Assembly (NCBI RefSeq): GCF_016907435.1
Contig: NZ_JAFBBZ010000001.1
Span: forward strand, 2,046,001-2,110,000
Source of the DNA: Nocardioides salarius
GTDB taxonomy: Bacteria; Actinomycetota; Actinomycetes; Propionibacteriales; Nocardioidaceae
Length of the DNA: 64,000 bases
Direction: 5' to 3'
Shown here: positions 44,941-53,694 of the stretch, piece by piece
How positions within the stretch are numbered: the first letter of the stretch is position 1
Layout of the letters: every line of letters starts with the position of its first letter
Position numbers and translations under genes: made by a program
The notes under the pieces: model-generated
What the model was told of the DNA's origin: nothing
The model's input: the letters and a program-made list of their open reading frames with translations, nothing else
Database searches by the model: none

Positions 44941-45645
44941 TCAGCCCACCATCGTGCCGCGGACCTCGACGCCCTCCTGGTGCCTGGCCGGGTTGTGGTG
45001 GCCGTCGAGGTGCACCCGGACCCGCCGGTCGCCGACCTCGAGAACCACCTCGTCGTCCTCGATCGCCGCCACCGCGCCGCGCACCCGGTAGGTCTGGCCC
45101 TCGATCCGCTCGAGCAGGCCGTCGGTGTCGGAGCTCGTCTCGAGGTCGCCCGTGGCCAGCAGCCGCAGCTCGGGGCGCAGCCGGTGGCGCAGCAGCAGGA
45201 AGAGCCCGACCAGCACCACGAGCACTCCGTCGGCGACCAACGTGGTCAGCAGCGCCGCGTTGCCCGAGTCGCGCCCGGTCACCCGGTAGACCTTCGGGTT
45301 GTCGGGCAGGTAGACGACCTCGGCGCGCCCGCTCTCCACCACCGCGTCGTACGCCGGCTGCTCCAGCGACACCACGACCCGCTCGTCCTGCGCCTCGGGG
45401 GCGTCCTGCTCGCGCTGCTCGCCCACCACGGCCTCGACCACGGCGTCGGGCAGCGAGACCCCCACCAGCCGGTCGACGACGTCGCTGCCGGCCTCCGCGG
45501 AGACCGTGACCGGCTGGGCCGGCACGTCGACCCGGGTGCCGTTGGACCGCAGGTCCCGCTGCTGCAGCAGGCTGCCGGCCAGCGGCAGGTTGATCATCGT
45601 GACCAGCACGCCCACCAGCAGCCAGGTCTTCAGTCGTCGGCTCAC
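44941..45645 (-). CDS. Two-helix membrane protein, DUF3592-like
   Basis: From GTG 45,645 the protein has 234 residues. One membrane helix is at the N-terminus (TWLLVGVLVTMINLPLAGSL, about 6-25) and another near 150 (LVADGVLVVLVGLFLLL), with about 120 residues between them outside. The cytoplasmic tail contains two beta-rich repeats. The arrangement resembles DUF3592 proteins. It is last in the DUF4129-MoxR-DUF58 direction of transcription, about 65 bases after the membrane protein gene, so it may belong to that group. The function is unknown. Confidence 0.65.
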   Translation of the reverse strand: MSRRLKTWLLVGVLVTMINLPLAGSLLQQRDLRSNGTRVDVPAQPVTVSAEAGSDVVDRLVGVSLPDAVVEAVVGEQREQDAPEAQDERVVVSLEQPAYDAVVESGRAEVVYLPDNPKVYRVTGRDSGNAALLTTLVADGVLVVLVGLFLLLRHRLRPELRLLATGDLETSSDTDGLLERIEGQTYRVRGAVAAIEDDEVVLEVGDRRVRVHLDGHHNPARHQEGVEVRGTMVG

Positions 45646-45710
45646 CCGACCAGTATCCGGCCGCGACCCCCGGCTCCCCCCAGACGGGTCGGCCAGACGG
45701 GTCGGTCGGG

Positions 45711-46241
45711 TCAGTCGGGCCCGCCCAGGAGCACCGAGGCCGCGGTGCCCGCCGCGGCCACCGCCGCCGCGCCGGCCAGCCAGACCCCGGCAACGGGTGG
45801 GGCGTCCCTGACGACCAGCGCCAGCGCGTAGGTCGCGGGCGCCGCCACGAGGACCAGCAGGCCCCGGCGCAGCCACAGCAGCGCCAGGCCCGGGTCGACC
45901 GGCATGCTCACCGGCCCGTACGACGCCACGGTGGCCGCGACGTGCGCCGTCAGCAGGGCCAGGCTGGCCGGCAGCGCCCACAGGTCCAGCCCGTCGCGCA
46001 GGCCGATGCCCCACCAGGCGAGGACCAGCACCAGCACCGTGGCGCCCGCGGCCGACTCGGGGAAGCAGGCCCAGCCCACGCCCAGGACCAGCACGAGCAC
46101 CACGAACCAGGCGGCCGGCCCCTCTCCGGCACCGAGCGTGCACAGCACGGCCGCCAGCGGCATCAGCGCGACGAGCGCCCGCAGCGTCCACTGCCCCGCG
46201 CCGACAGCCCCCAGCCACCGGCTCACCTGCCACCCGTTCAC
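45711..46241 (-). CDS. Multi-helix membrane protein of the MoxR-DUF58 operon
   Basis: GTG 46,241 overlaps the DUF58 stop (GTGA), giving 176 residues. About five hydrophobic helices can be seen (such as ALVALMPLAAVLCTLG and TVLVLVLAWWGIGL). I know no family name. Its place right after DUF58 with a coupled start suggests it belongs to the same membrane-associated complex, as small membrane proteins often do in MoxR operons. Confidence 0.75.
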   Translation of the reverse strand: MNGWQVSRWLGAVGAGQWTLRALVALMPLAAVLCTLGAGEGPAAWFVVLVLVLGVGWACFPESAAGATVLVLVLAWWGIGLRDGLDLWALPASLALLTAHVAATVASYGPVSMPVDPGLALLWLRRGLLVLVAAPATYALALVVRDAPPVAGVWLAGAAAVAAAGTAASVLLGGPD

Positions 46242-47530
46242 CGGACACCCGCCCGGCGGGCCCGGGCCGGCCCGGAGAGTCCGCGCAGCACCTGGTCGAG
46301 GGTGCCCGGCCCGCGCCAGGGGACCACCGGGCACCCGTGCGCGGGGACCTCGTCGAGCAGCAGGTCGCGCTCGACGCGCCGCATCCGCCACGCGAGCGCC
46401 TCGACGCCCGCGGTCCCGGCGGCGACCGGCGCCGGGGCGAGCACCGGAGGCAGGGTGTCGACCACGAGCGTCGGCAGGCCGTTGCGCGTCAGGGTGGCGG
46501 TCATCGTCGAGACGAGCTCGTCGAGCATCGGCGAGAGCACCACGACGACGGTGCCGGGCGCGACCCGCAGGCGGAGCCGGTCAGCGGTCAGGGCTGCGGC
46601 ACGGCCGGGCCGCACGCCCGCGAGGGTGGTGAGGATCCGCTGCTGGTGGCGGGCTCCGGACCCGTAGGCCACCGCTGCCGCCGCGGGCCCGACGACCCGC
46701 AGGCCCACGCGGTCACCGGCGCGGCCCACGTGAGCGGCGACGGCGGCCGCGGCGCGGACCGCGAGGTCGAGGCTGCTCGCCTCACCGTCGATCCCCCCGG
46801 AACGGCCGTGGTCGGCGAGCGCGTCGACCACCAGCAGCACTGCGCTGTCCTCCTCGCTGCGGGTGGAGACGACGTGCAGCTCGCCGGTGCGCAGCGAGAC
46901 CCGCCAGTCGATCCGCTGCAGCCGGTCGCCGACCTGGAAGCCGCGCACGCCGGCGAGCTCGGTGCCGGTCCCGTTGCGCTGAGAGCGGTGGGCGCCGACG
47001 AGGCCCACCGGCTGCGGCATCTCGGCCCGGGAGTCGAAGGCCGTGCGACCGGGGAGCACCCGCAGCGACGGAGCCGTCAGCGCCACCGGACCCCACCGCC
47101 AGGCGCCCCAGGCCGTCGTGAGCGCCACCTTCTCCTCGGCGGGCCGGTGCAGGCCCCACCGCCGTGGGCCCACCTCGAGGTCGAGACCGCGCCGCGGGTC
47201 CCACAGGGTCCCGACGACGCCGTCGGCGGGGTGCAGCGCCAGGTACGCCGCGCGCCCGCTGACCCTGGCCACGTGCTCGGCCGCGTCGGCGTCCTCGAGC
47301 CGCAGCCGTGACGTCGTGCCCTGGCCCTCGTGCAGCACCGAGTGGTCGAGCAGCACGTCGACCCGGGGCCGCGAACGGGTGGCGTGCAGCAGCCCCAGCG
47401 CGGCGCAGAGCGCCAGCGGTGCGGCCAGCACCACCAGCACCGGGTCGCCCAGGAGGACCGCCAGGGCGCCCGCCGTCGTCGCGACCAGCACCGCCCGGCC
47501 GAGGGAGGCCGTCGCCCGCCACCGGGCCAC
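46238..47530 (-). CDS. DUF58 domain protein
   Basis: From GTG 47,530 the protein has 430 residues. Two adjoining hydrophobic helices lie at the N-terminus (AVLVATTAGALAVLLGDPVLVVLAAPLAL). The DUF58 core is ELAGVRGFQVGDRLQRIDWRVSLRTGELHV near 200-230, followed by a von Willebrand A-like half (AVLLVVDALADHGRSG). DUF58 proteins occur with MoxR ATPases and are thought to act in envelope-linked assembly of cofactor or protein complexes. The start codon sits where a GTGA overlap with moxR would be expected, but the last base is G, so moxR lacks its stop there. Confidence 0.88.
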   Translation of the reverse strand: MARWRATASLGRAVLVATTAGALAVLLGDPVLVVLAAPLALCAALGLLHATRSRPRVDVLLDHSVLHEGQGTTSRLRLEDADAAEHVARVSGRAAYLALHPADGVVGTLWDPRRGLDLEVGPRRWGLHRPAEEKVALTTAWGAWRWGPVALTAPSLRVLPGRTAFDSRAEMPQPVGLVGAHRSQRNGTGTELAGVRGFQVGDRLQRIDWRVSLRTGELHVVSTRSEEDSAVLLVVDALADHGRSGGIDGEASSLDLAVRAAAAVAAHVGRAGDRVGLRVVGPAAAAVAYGSGARHQQRILTTLAGVRPGRAAALTADRLRLRVAPGTVVVVLSPMLDELVSTMTATLTRNGLPTLVVDTLPPVLAPAPVAAGTAGVEALAWRMRRVERDLLLDEVPAHGCPVVPWRGPGTLDQVLRGLSGPARARRAGVR

Positions 47531-48498
47531 GCGGGCTCCAGCGTGGCCGGGACGGCCACCTGGGCGAGCACCGCGGCCACGACCTGCTCGGTCGAGGCGT
47601 CCGACATCCACAGCTCGGGCCGCAGCGTGATGCGGTGCGCCAGCACGGGCACCGCGACGGCCTTCACGTCCTCCGGGACGACGTAGTCGCGGCCCCGCAG
47701 CACCGCCAGCGCCCGGGCGACGAGCACCAGGGCCAGGGACCCGCGGGGGGACGCGCCGGTCAGCACCTGCGGGTGCGAGCGGGTCGCCGTCGACAGGGCG
47801 ACGCAGTAGCGGGTGACGCTCTCGTCGACCTCGACGTCCTCCACGGCCTCCTGCATGGCCAGCAGCCCGGCCGCGTCGGTGACCCGGTCGAGGACGACCT
47901 CCTCGCGGCGCCGGTCGAGCCGCCCGGTCAGCACGGCGTGCTCCTCGTCGGCGGACGGGTAGCCGAAGGAGACCCGCAGCAGGAAGCGGTCGAGCTGGGC
48001 CTCGGGCAGGGGGTAGGTGCCCTCGTGCTCGACGGGGTTGGCGGTGGCGAGCACGTGGAAGGGCTCGGGCAGCACGAAGGTCCGGCCCTCGATGGTCACC
48101 TGGCGCTCCTGCATCGCCTCCAGCAGCGCGGCCTGCGTCTTGGGCGGGGTCCGGTTGATCTCGTCGGCGAGCAGCAGCCCGGTGAAGACGGGGCCGCGGC
48201 GCAGCTCGAAGTCGCGGCTGCGCTGGTCGTAGACGAAGGAGCCGGTCAGGTCGGCGGGCAGCAGGTCGGGGGTGAACTGGGCCCGGGCGAAGTCCAGCCC
48301 CAGGGCCTGGGCCAGGCAGCGTGCCGCCAGGGTCTTGCCGAGGCCGGGCACGTCCTCGAGCAGGACGTGGCCCCGGGCCAGCAGCCCGGCCAGCACGACC
48401 TCGAGCTGGTGGTGCTTGCCGATCACGGTGCGCTCCACCTCGGCGAGGACGTCGCCGGCGCGGCGCCCGGCCTCCTGGACCGTCAGGGACGGGGTCAT
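47077..48498 (-). CDS. MoxR family AAA+ ATPase with lost stop codon (reads into DUF58 gene)
   Basis: The normal part is about 323 residues (48,498-47,530): Walker A EDVPGLGKT (48-56), Walker B LLLADEINR (108-116), sensor ATANPVEHEGTYPLPEAQLD near 152-171 and the lid domain. MoxR ATPases remodel partner proteins with DUF58-type VWA proteins. At 47,529-47,527 the codon is TGG where a TGA would form the GTGA overlap used by other junctions of this operon. Without it the frame continues 150 codons into the DUF58 gene, ending at 47,077, with a Trp/Arg/Ser-rich tail that looks non-native. Sequencing error or a real mutation are both possible. Confidence 0.85.
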   Translation of the reverse strand: MTPSLTVQEAGRRAGDVLAEVERTVIGKHHQLEVVLAGLLARGHVLLEDVPGLGKTLAARCLAQALGLDFARAQFTPDLLPADLTGSFVYDQRSRDFELRRGPVFTGLLLADEINRTPPKTQAALLEAMQERQVTIEGRTFVLPEPFHVLATANPVEHEGTYPLPEAQLDRFLLRVSFGYPSADEEHAVLTGRLDRRREEVVLDRVTDAAGLLAMQEAVEDVEVDESVTRYCVALSTATRSHPQVLTGASPRGSLALVLVARALAVLRGRDYVVPEDVKAVAVPVLAHRITLRPELWMSDASTEQVVAAVLAQVAVPATLEPAWPGGGRRPPSAGRCWSRRRRAPWRSSWATRCWWCWPHRWRSAPRWGCCTPPVRGPGSTCCSTTRCCTRARARRHGCGSRTPTRPSTWPGSAGARRTWRCTPPTASSGPCGTRGAVSTSRWAHGGGACTGPPRRRWRSRRPGAPGGGVRWR

Positions 48499-48499
48499 C

Positions 48500-48970
48500 T
48501 CAGATCTCCTCGATGTGGTGCAGGCAACGGTCGATCTCGGCGCCGTCGAGGCGCCGCGGCGCGGCGTCGAGCACCGCGAGCAGGTCGGGGTGCAGCCGCT
48601 CCCGGGCCGCCGGGTCGTCCCACGTCAGGTCGTGGCGCCGGGCCAGCACCGCCCGTGCCAGCCGGGCCAGCGCGTCCCGCACGGCCGGGTCGGGGGCGGC
48701 ACCCTGGAGGTGGCTGTCCAGCATCCGCCGGTACGTCGACAGCCTGGTGTCGGCGCCGGGCTCCGCGACCGCGGGCTCCACCACCACGCCCCAGCCGGGC
48801 CCGGGGTCGACGAGCACGTCGATCACGACCCAGGCGGCCGAGACGCACACCGCCCCGAGCAGGAGCACGCGCAGCGGGTCGGGCTCGAAGCCGGCGACCT
48901 GCAGCGCCAGCGCCACCACGACGACCAGCGCCGTCGACGCCACCACCCGTGCGCGCCAGCGCCGCGTCAC
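48500..48970 (-). CDS. Small membrane protein of the MoxR operon, hypothetical
   Basis: From GTG 48,970, overlapping the DUF4129 gene stop in a GTGA junction, the protein has 156 residues. Two hydrophobic helices lie near the start (VASTALVVVVALALQVAGFE and VLLLGAVCVSAAWVVIDVLV). A helical cytoplasmic part follows. I do not know a family, but such proteins are frequent between DUF4129 and MoxR genes in actinobacteria. MoxR starts one base after its stop. Confidence 0.75.
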   Translation of the reverse strand: MTRRWRARVVASTALVVVVALALQVAGFEPDPLRVLLLGAVCVSAAWVVIDVLVDPGPGWGVVVEPAVAEPGADTRLSTYRRMLDSHLQGAAPDPAVRDALARLARAVLARRHDLTWDDPAARERLHPDLLAVLDAAPRRLDGAEIDRCLHHIEEI

Positions 48971-49740
48971 GCCCGTCCCCCGGGCCGCACACCGGGCCGC
49001 ACGCCGGGCCGCGGGCCGAGTCCGGCGTGCACCTCCTCCAGCAGCGCGAGGACCCGCACCCGGGCGTCCTCGCCGACCTCGTGGCGGCTGAAGCGCGCCG
49101 CGCGGAACTCCTCGGCCAGGGCGTTCACCGCGTGGGCGTCGACGCCGGCGAGGTCGAGCACCCGCTGGGCCAGCTCGCTGGAGGTCTCCGACTCGCGGCG
49201 GGGCACCCCGGCCGCGGCCGCGAGCTCCTCGAACCGCTGCCAGCTCGCCACGACGGCGTTCCTCGGCGTCCCGTGGCGCAGCTCGCGGAGCTGCTCCTCG
49301 AGGTCGGCCGCCAGGGCGTCGCGCAGGGCGGCCCGCGACGGCGCGTCCAGGACCTCGAAGTCGACGTGCTCGCCCGGCTCGGCGGCGGGCGGGCGCAGCC
49401 GCAGCAGGTGACGCACGGCCAGCACCGTTCCCACCACCACGGCGAGCCCCAGCGCGACCGCGACCAGGCCCACGAGCACCGACGCCAGCAGGCCCAGCAG
49501 CGGCGACTGGTCCTGGGCACGCGGCGGCGGCCTCTCCCCCGGGGCTCCCAGGTCGGCGAGCGACGGCGTCGTCGCGGTCGACGAGGGCAGCACGACACGA
49601 CCCGGGCCGTCCCCGCGCAGGACCTCGCCGGGCCCGGTGGAGGCCGCCCAGACCGCCAGCAGCAGCACCACCAGCGTGCACCCCGCGACCGCGACGACGG
49701 CGGTGCGCGCGGCCGCTGTCGAGGGAGCCCGAGACGCCAT
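48967..49740 (-). CDS. DUF4129 domain protein
   Basis: The 257-residue protein has an N-terminal membrane helix (AVVAVAGCTLVVLLLAVWAA, about 14-33), an external Thr/Ser/Pro-rich part, and a second helix (LLASVLVGLVAVALGLAVVVG, about 84-104). The C-terminal cytoplasmic DUF4129 domain has SWQRFEELAAAAGVPRRESET and SELAQRVLDLAGVDA near 165-205. It is first in the operon. A TACGTT box (49,752-49,747) lies six bases before ATG 49,740. Proteins of this group occur with MoxR and transglutaminase-like genes. Confidence 0.88.
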   Translation of the reverse strand: MASRAPSTAAARTAVVAVAGCTLVVLLLAVWAASTGPGEVLRGDGPGRVVLPSSTATTPSLADLGAPGERPPPRAQDQSPLLGLLASVLVGLVAVALGLAVVVGTVLAVRHLLRLRPPAAEPGEHVDFEVLDAPSRAALRDALAADLEEQLRELRHGTPRNAVVASWQRFEELAAAAGVPRRESETSSELAQRVLDLAGVDAHAVNALAEEFRAARFSRHEVGEDARVRVLALLEEVHAGLGPRPGVRPGVRPGGRA

Positions 49741-49820
49741 CGCGTCAACGTAGCGGCGGCGGCACCCCGGGTAAAGGAGGCCGCCCGCTGCCCTGGCCGG
49801 TCCCCGCCCGGGTCTGCAGG

Positions 49821-50804
49821 TCAGCCGAGCCGGGGCGTGGCGGTGACCGTGGCGACGTACTCGAGCAGGCGTGCGCGCAGGTCGGGGTCCTGCTCGCGCT
49901 GCCAGCCGAAGGTGGTGGGGCGCTGGGCGCGGTCGTGCCAGAAGTGCTGGCCGCCGGAGGCGGGCCGGGTGGCGACCAGCCACACGGCGGTGTCGGCACC
50001 GTCCTCGGGCTCGCGCAGCAGGCGGCTGACGACCTTGTCGAAGGTGGGCAGGCTCTCGCTGACGCCGGGGGTGCGCACCCAGCCCGGGTGCATGCTCTCG
50101 ACCAGGACGCCGGTGCCGGCCAGCTCGGTGGCCCAGGCGTCGGCGAGCACGACCTGCATCCGCTTGGTGCGGGCGTAGGCCTGCACGCCCTTGTACTCGC
50201 CGCGGCGGTACTCGATCTCGTCGTCGTCGCGGGTGGCCAGTCCCGAGCCGTACATCCCGCCCGAGCTCATCCACACCACCGAGCCGGGCCCGGCGACCAG
50301 GCGCTCGCGCAGCAGGTGGGTCATCAGGTGCGGGCCGAGCACGTGGGCGGCCAGCGACATCTCGTGGCGCTGCTTGCTCTCGGTGCGCTCGGGCGGCATC
50401 AGCCCGGCGTTGTGCACCAGCCCGTGCAGCGCCTCGACGCGCCCGGCCAGGTCGGTGGCGAAGGTGCGCACGGCGTCGAGGTCGCTGATGTCGCAGACCT
50501 CCTCGACGACATCGGCGTTCGGCACCTCGAGGCGCAGCTCGCGGGCGTGGTCGGCGACCTTGTCGGGGTTGCGGCCCAGCAGGTGCACGGTCGCGCCGAG
50601 GTCGAGGAAGGAGCGCGCCATCGCCTCCCCGATCCCCGAGGTGGCCCCGGTGACCAGCACCCGCTTGCCGGCCAGCGCGCCGGGCTCGGGGTCGGCGGGC
50701 CAGAACCTGCGGCGCACGCCGGAGCCGATGGAGGTGTAGCCCAGCACCACCGACCGGTCCAGCGCGGCGTCGACGGCACGGGTGAGCAGCGCGGGGGCGT
50801 CCAT
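49821..50804 (-). CDS. Short-chain dehydrogenase/reductase
   Basis: The 327-residue SDR has the nucleotide-binding motif VTGATSGIGEAMA near 51-63, HNAGLMPPE near 131-139, and the catalytic SSGGMYG...YARTKRMQ with Tyr-X3-Lys near 210-214. An N-terminal extension of about 45 residues precedes the fold. Members with this layout resemble the DHRS12-like or retinol dehydrogenase group acting on lipophilic alcohols. A TAGGCT box (50,817-50,812) lies seven bases before ATG 50,804. It is divergent from the CoA transferase gene. Confidence 0.9.
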   Translation of the reverse strand: MDAPALLTRAVDAALDRSVVLGYTSIGSGVRRRFWPADPEPGALAGKRVLVTGATSGIGEAMARSFLDLGATVHLLGRNPDKVADHARELRLEVPNADVVEEVCDISDLDAVRTFATDLAGRVEALHGLVHNAGLMPPERTESKQRHEMSLAAHVLGPHLMTHLLRERLVAGPGSVVWMSSGGMYGSGLATRDDDEIEYRRGEYKGVQAYARTKRMQVVLADAWATELAGTGVLVESMHPGWVRTPGVSESLPTFDKVVSRLLREPEDGADTAVWLVATRPASGGQHFWHDRAQRPTTFGWQREQDPDLRARLLEYVATVTATPRLG

Positions 50805-50919
50805 GCCGTCGAGCCTAGGCGTGCGCCCGGCCCGGCCCGGTCACCCCCGAAGGACTCCTCACAACCGGACACGGGAGTCGTTGGCAGGTGGTGCCATACA
50901 GACCGGCCCGGCGCGGGGC

Positions 50920-50925
50920 TAGCGT
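50920..50925 (+). promoter_or_regulatory. Leaderless -10 box of the CoA transferase operon
   Basis: TAGCGT lies six bases before ATG 50,932, a spacing repeated at many other starts in this window. No Shine-Dalgarno sequence is seen. Confidence 0.55.
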
Positions 50926-50931
50926 GCGGCC

Positions 50932-52110
50932 ATGTCCCCGCATCCAGCACCCCTTGACGACCTCGTCGTGCTCGACCTGACCCGGGCCCTCGCCGGACCG
51001 CACGCCGCGATGATGCTGGGCGACATGGGCGCCCGGGTGATCAAGGTGGAGAGCCCGGCCGGCGACGACACCCGCGGCTGGGGTCCCCCCTTCGTCGGCG
51101 AGGGCGACGAGCGCGAGTCGACCTACTTCCTGGCCGCCAACCGCAACAAGGAGTCGGTCGTCCTCGACCTCAAGACCGAGGAGGACCGCGAGGTCCTCGC
51201 CGGCCTGGTGCGCCGCAGCGACGTGCTCATGGAGAACTTCCGCGTCGGCGTGCTGGAGCGGCTCGGCTTCGGGGTCGAACGGCTGCACGAGCTCAACCCG
51301 CGCCTGATCCTGCTGTCGATCACCGGCTTCGGCCACGACGGCCCCGAGGCCAGCCGCGCCGGCTACGACCAGATCGCGCAGGGCGAGGGCGGGCTGATGA
51401 GCATCACCGGCAGCGACCCCGAGCAGCCGACGAAGGTGGGCGTGCCGATCGCGGACCTGCTCGCCGGCATGAACGGCGCGTACGGCGTCCTGGCAGCCCT
51501 CCACGAGCGGTCCCGCACCGGCCTCGGGCGCGTCGTGCGCACCTCACTGCTGGCCAGCGTGGTCGGCGTGCACGCCTTCCAGGGCACCCGGTGGACGGTC
51601 GCCAAGGAGGTGCCGGGGATGTCCGGGCCCCACCACCCCTCGATCGCGCCGTACGGGCTGTTCCACACCGCGACCTCGCCGGTCCAGGTCGCCTGCGGCT
51701 CCGAGACGCTGTGGCGCTCCTTCGCCGCCGCGACCGGGCTCGACGTGGACGACGCGCGCTTCGCCACCAACGGCGACCGGGTCGGGCACCGCGACGAGCT
51801 GACCGCCGCCATCGAGGAGGTCCTCGCCCAGCAGCCGGCCGAGCACTGGCTGGCCCTGTTCGGCGAGGCCGGCATCCCCTCCGGCAAGGTGCGCTCCATC
51901 GACGACGTCTACGACTGGGAGCAGACCCGGTCGCAGGGCCTCCTGCTCGACGTCGACCACCCGACCCAGGGGGCCCTGCAGCTGCCCGGCTCCCCCATCC
52001 GCTTCGACGACAACGCATTCTCCGGTGGCCGGGAGACCCACGAGGCGCCGCCCACCCTCGGCCAGCACGACGCGGCGATCCGCGCCTGGGCTCGCGAGCC
52101 GCAGCAGTGA
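50932..52110 (+). CDS. CaiB/BaiF family (class III) CoA transferase
   Basis: The 392-residue protein matches class III CoA transferases: LDLTRALAGPHAAMMLGDMG near 14-33, LAANRNKESVVLDLK near 64-78, and the catalytic Asp in GVPIADLLAGMNGAYGVLAA near 170-190. It moves CoA from a donor such as succinyl-CoA to a carboxylic acid. It overlaps the next gene in a GTGA junction, so the acyl-CoA it makes is probably used by that carboxyltransferase. The operon ends 100 bases from the barbiturase gene (convergent), separated by a strong terminator. Confidence 0.93.
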   Translation: MSPHPAPLDDLVVLDLTRALAGPHAAMMLGDMGARVIKVESPAGDDTRGWGPPFVGEGDERESTYFLAANRNKESVVLDLKTEEDREVLAGLVRRSDVLMENFRVGVLERLGFGVERLHELNPRLILLSITGFGHDGPEASRAGYDQIAQGEGGLMSITGSDPEQPTKVGVPIADLLAGMNGAYGVLAALHERSRTGLGRVVRTSLLASVVGVHAFQGTRWTVAKEVPGMSGPHHPSIAPYGLFHTATSPVQVACGSETLWRSFAAATGLDVDDARFATNGDRVGHRDELTAAIEEVLAQQPAEHWLALFGEAGIPSGKVRSIDDVYDWEQTRSQGLLLDVDHPTQGALQLPGSPIRFDDNAFSGGRETHEAPPTLGQHDAAIRAWAREPQQ

Positions 52111-53594
52111 AGCGGGTCGCCACGACCGCCCGCGAGCTGATCGCCCGGGTGGTCGAGCCGGGCTCGTTCGTGGGCTGGGACACCCCGCCCGAGCGTGGCG
52201 ACATCTCGCCCGAGTACGCCGCCCAGCTGGCCGCCGCGGCCGAGAGGTCCGGCGAGGACGAGGCCCTGATCACCGGAGAGGCCCTGGTCCGCGGACGTCG
52301 AGTCGCTCTCGTCGCCGGCGAGTTCGCCTTCCTCGCGGGCTCCATCGGGGTCGCGGCGTCGCGGCGCCTCATCGCCGCCGTCGAGCGGGCCACGGCCGAG
52401 GGGCTCCCGCTCCTGGCCTCGCCCACCTCGGGCGGCACCCGGATGCAGGAGGGCACCGTCGCCTTCGTCGAGATGGCGCGGATCTCGGCCGCAGTGGCCC
52501 GGCACAAGGACGCCGGGCTCCCCTACCTGGTCTACCTGCGCCATCCCACCACCGGCGGCGTGATGGCCTCGTGGGGATCGCTGGGCCACATCACGGTGGC
52601 CGAGCCCGGGGCGCTGCTCGGCTTCCTCGGCCCACGCGTCTACGAGGCGCTCTACGGCGAGAGCTTCCCCTCCGGCGTCCAGACGGCGGAGAACCTCTAC
52701 GCCCACGGGCTGATCGACGGCGTCGTGCCTCCCGAGGAGCTGCCGGCCATCGTCGAGCGGGCCCTGGCCGTGCTGACCGCACCGGCACCCGGGCCGGTGC
52801 CCGACCCGCTCGCCGACTCCCCGGCTCCCGACGGCGACATCGACGCCTGGGAGTCGATCACCCGCTCGCGTGACGAGGGCCGCCCGGGCGTGCGTCAGCT
52901 GCTGCGGCTCGCGGCCTCCGAGGTGATCCCGCTCAACGGCACCGGCGAGGGCGAGAGCGACCCGGGCATGCTGCTCGCGCTGGCCCGCTTCGAGGGTGCG
53001 CCCTGCGTGCTGCTCGGGCAGGACCGCTCGACCCAGACCGAGCTCGCCCCGCTCGGCCCCGGCGCCCTGCGGGCCGCCCGGCGAGGCATGCGGCTGGCGG
53101 CCGAGCTGCGGCTGCCGCTGGTCACGGTGATCGACACCCCGGGGGCCGCGCTTTCGCCGGAGGCCGAGGAGGGCGGCCTGGCCGGCGAGATCGCGCGTTG
53201 CCTGGCCGACCTCGTCACCCTCCAGTCGCCGTCGCTCACCGTGCTGCTCGGCCAGGGGTGCGGGGGTGGCGCGCTCGCGCTGCTGCCCGCCGACCGGGTC
53301 ATCGCCGCCCAGCACGCCTGGCTCTCCCCGCTGCCCCCCGAGGGTGCGTCCGCGATCATGCACCGCACCCCCGACCGGGCCCCTGAGATGGCGCGCCAGC
53401 AGGGCGTGCGGGCCAACGATCTGCGGGCCGCCGGGATCGTCGACAGGATCGTCCCCGAGCGGCCCGACGCCGCACAGGAGCCCGAGGAGTTCTGCCGCCG
53501 GCTGGGCAGCGTGCTGCGCCACGAGCTCGGCTGCCTCGCCGAGCTCAGCACGCCCACCGTGCTGGCCCGCCGCCGTCAGCGCTACGCCGGCTGA
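52107..53594 (+). CDS. Acyl-CoA carboxylase/decarboxylase-type carboxyltransferase (fused AccD-AccA-like)
   Basis: The 495-residue protein has two crotonase-fold halves. The first resembles AccD beta subunits (PTSGGTRMQEGTVAFVEMAR near 108-127; HPTTGGVMASWGSLGH near 149-164). The second is AccA-like (LPLVTVIDTPGAALSPEAEE near 338-357; GQGCGGGALALLPADRVIAA near 387-406). No zinc-ribbon Cys set is present. Such proteins transfer carboxyl groups to acyl-CoA using biotin, or act as malonyl-CoA decarboxylases in the Mdc system. No biotin carboxylase or biotin carrier gene is in the window, which leaves both options open. Confidence 0.85.
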   Translation: MKRVATTARELIARVVEPGSFVGWDTPPERGDISPEYAAQLAAAAERSGEDEALITGEALVRGRRVALVAGEFAFLAGSIGVAASRRLIAAVERATAEGLPLLASPTSGGTRMQEGTVAFVEMARISAAVARHKDAGLPYLVYLRHPTTGGVMASWGSLGHITVAEPGALLGFLGPRVYEALYGESFPSGVQTAENLYAHGLIDGVVPPEELPAIVERALAVLTAPAPGPVPDPLADSPAPDGDIDAWESITRSRDEGRPGVRQLLRLAASEVIPLNGTGEGESDPGMLLALARFEGAPCVLLGQDRSTQTELAPLGPGALRAARRGMRLAAELRLPLVTVIDTPGAALSPEAEEGGLAGEIARCLADLVTLQSPSLTVLLGQGCGGGALALLPADRVIAAQHAWLSPLPPEGASAIMHRTPDRAPEMARQQGVRANDLRAAGIVDRIVPERPDAAQEPEEFCRRLGSVLRHELGCLAELSTPTVLARRRQRYAG

Positions 53595-53643
53595 GGCTGC
53601 GACCTCGCCCAGCGGCCCCCGGGCCGGCAGGGCGCAACGCACA

Positions 53644-53675
53644 GAAGGGGCGCCCCCCGCGGGGGGCGCCCCTTC
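53644..53675. terminator. Perfect 15-base-pair bidirectional terminator
   Basis: GAAGGGGCGCCCCCC (53,644-53,658) pairs with 53,661-53,675 around a GC centre. It lies between the convergent carboxyltransferase and ring-opening hydrolase genes. A short TTC follows the right arm. Confidence 0.85.
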
Positions 53676-53694
53676 GTCGTGCGCGTGGGCTGGC

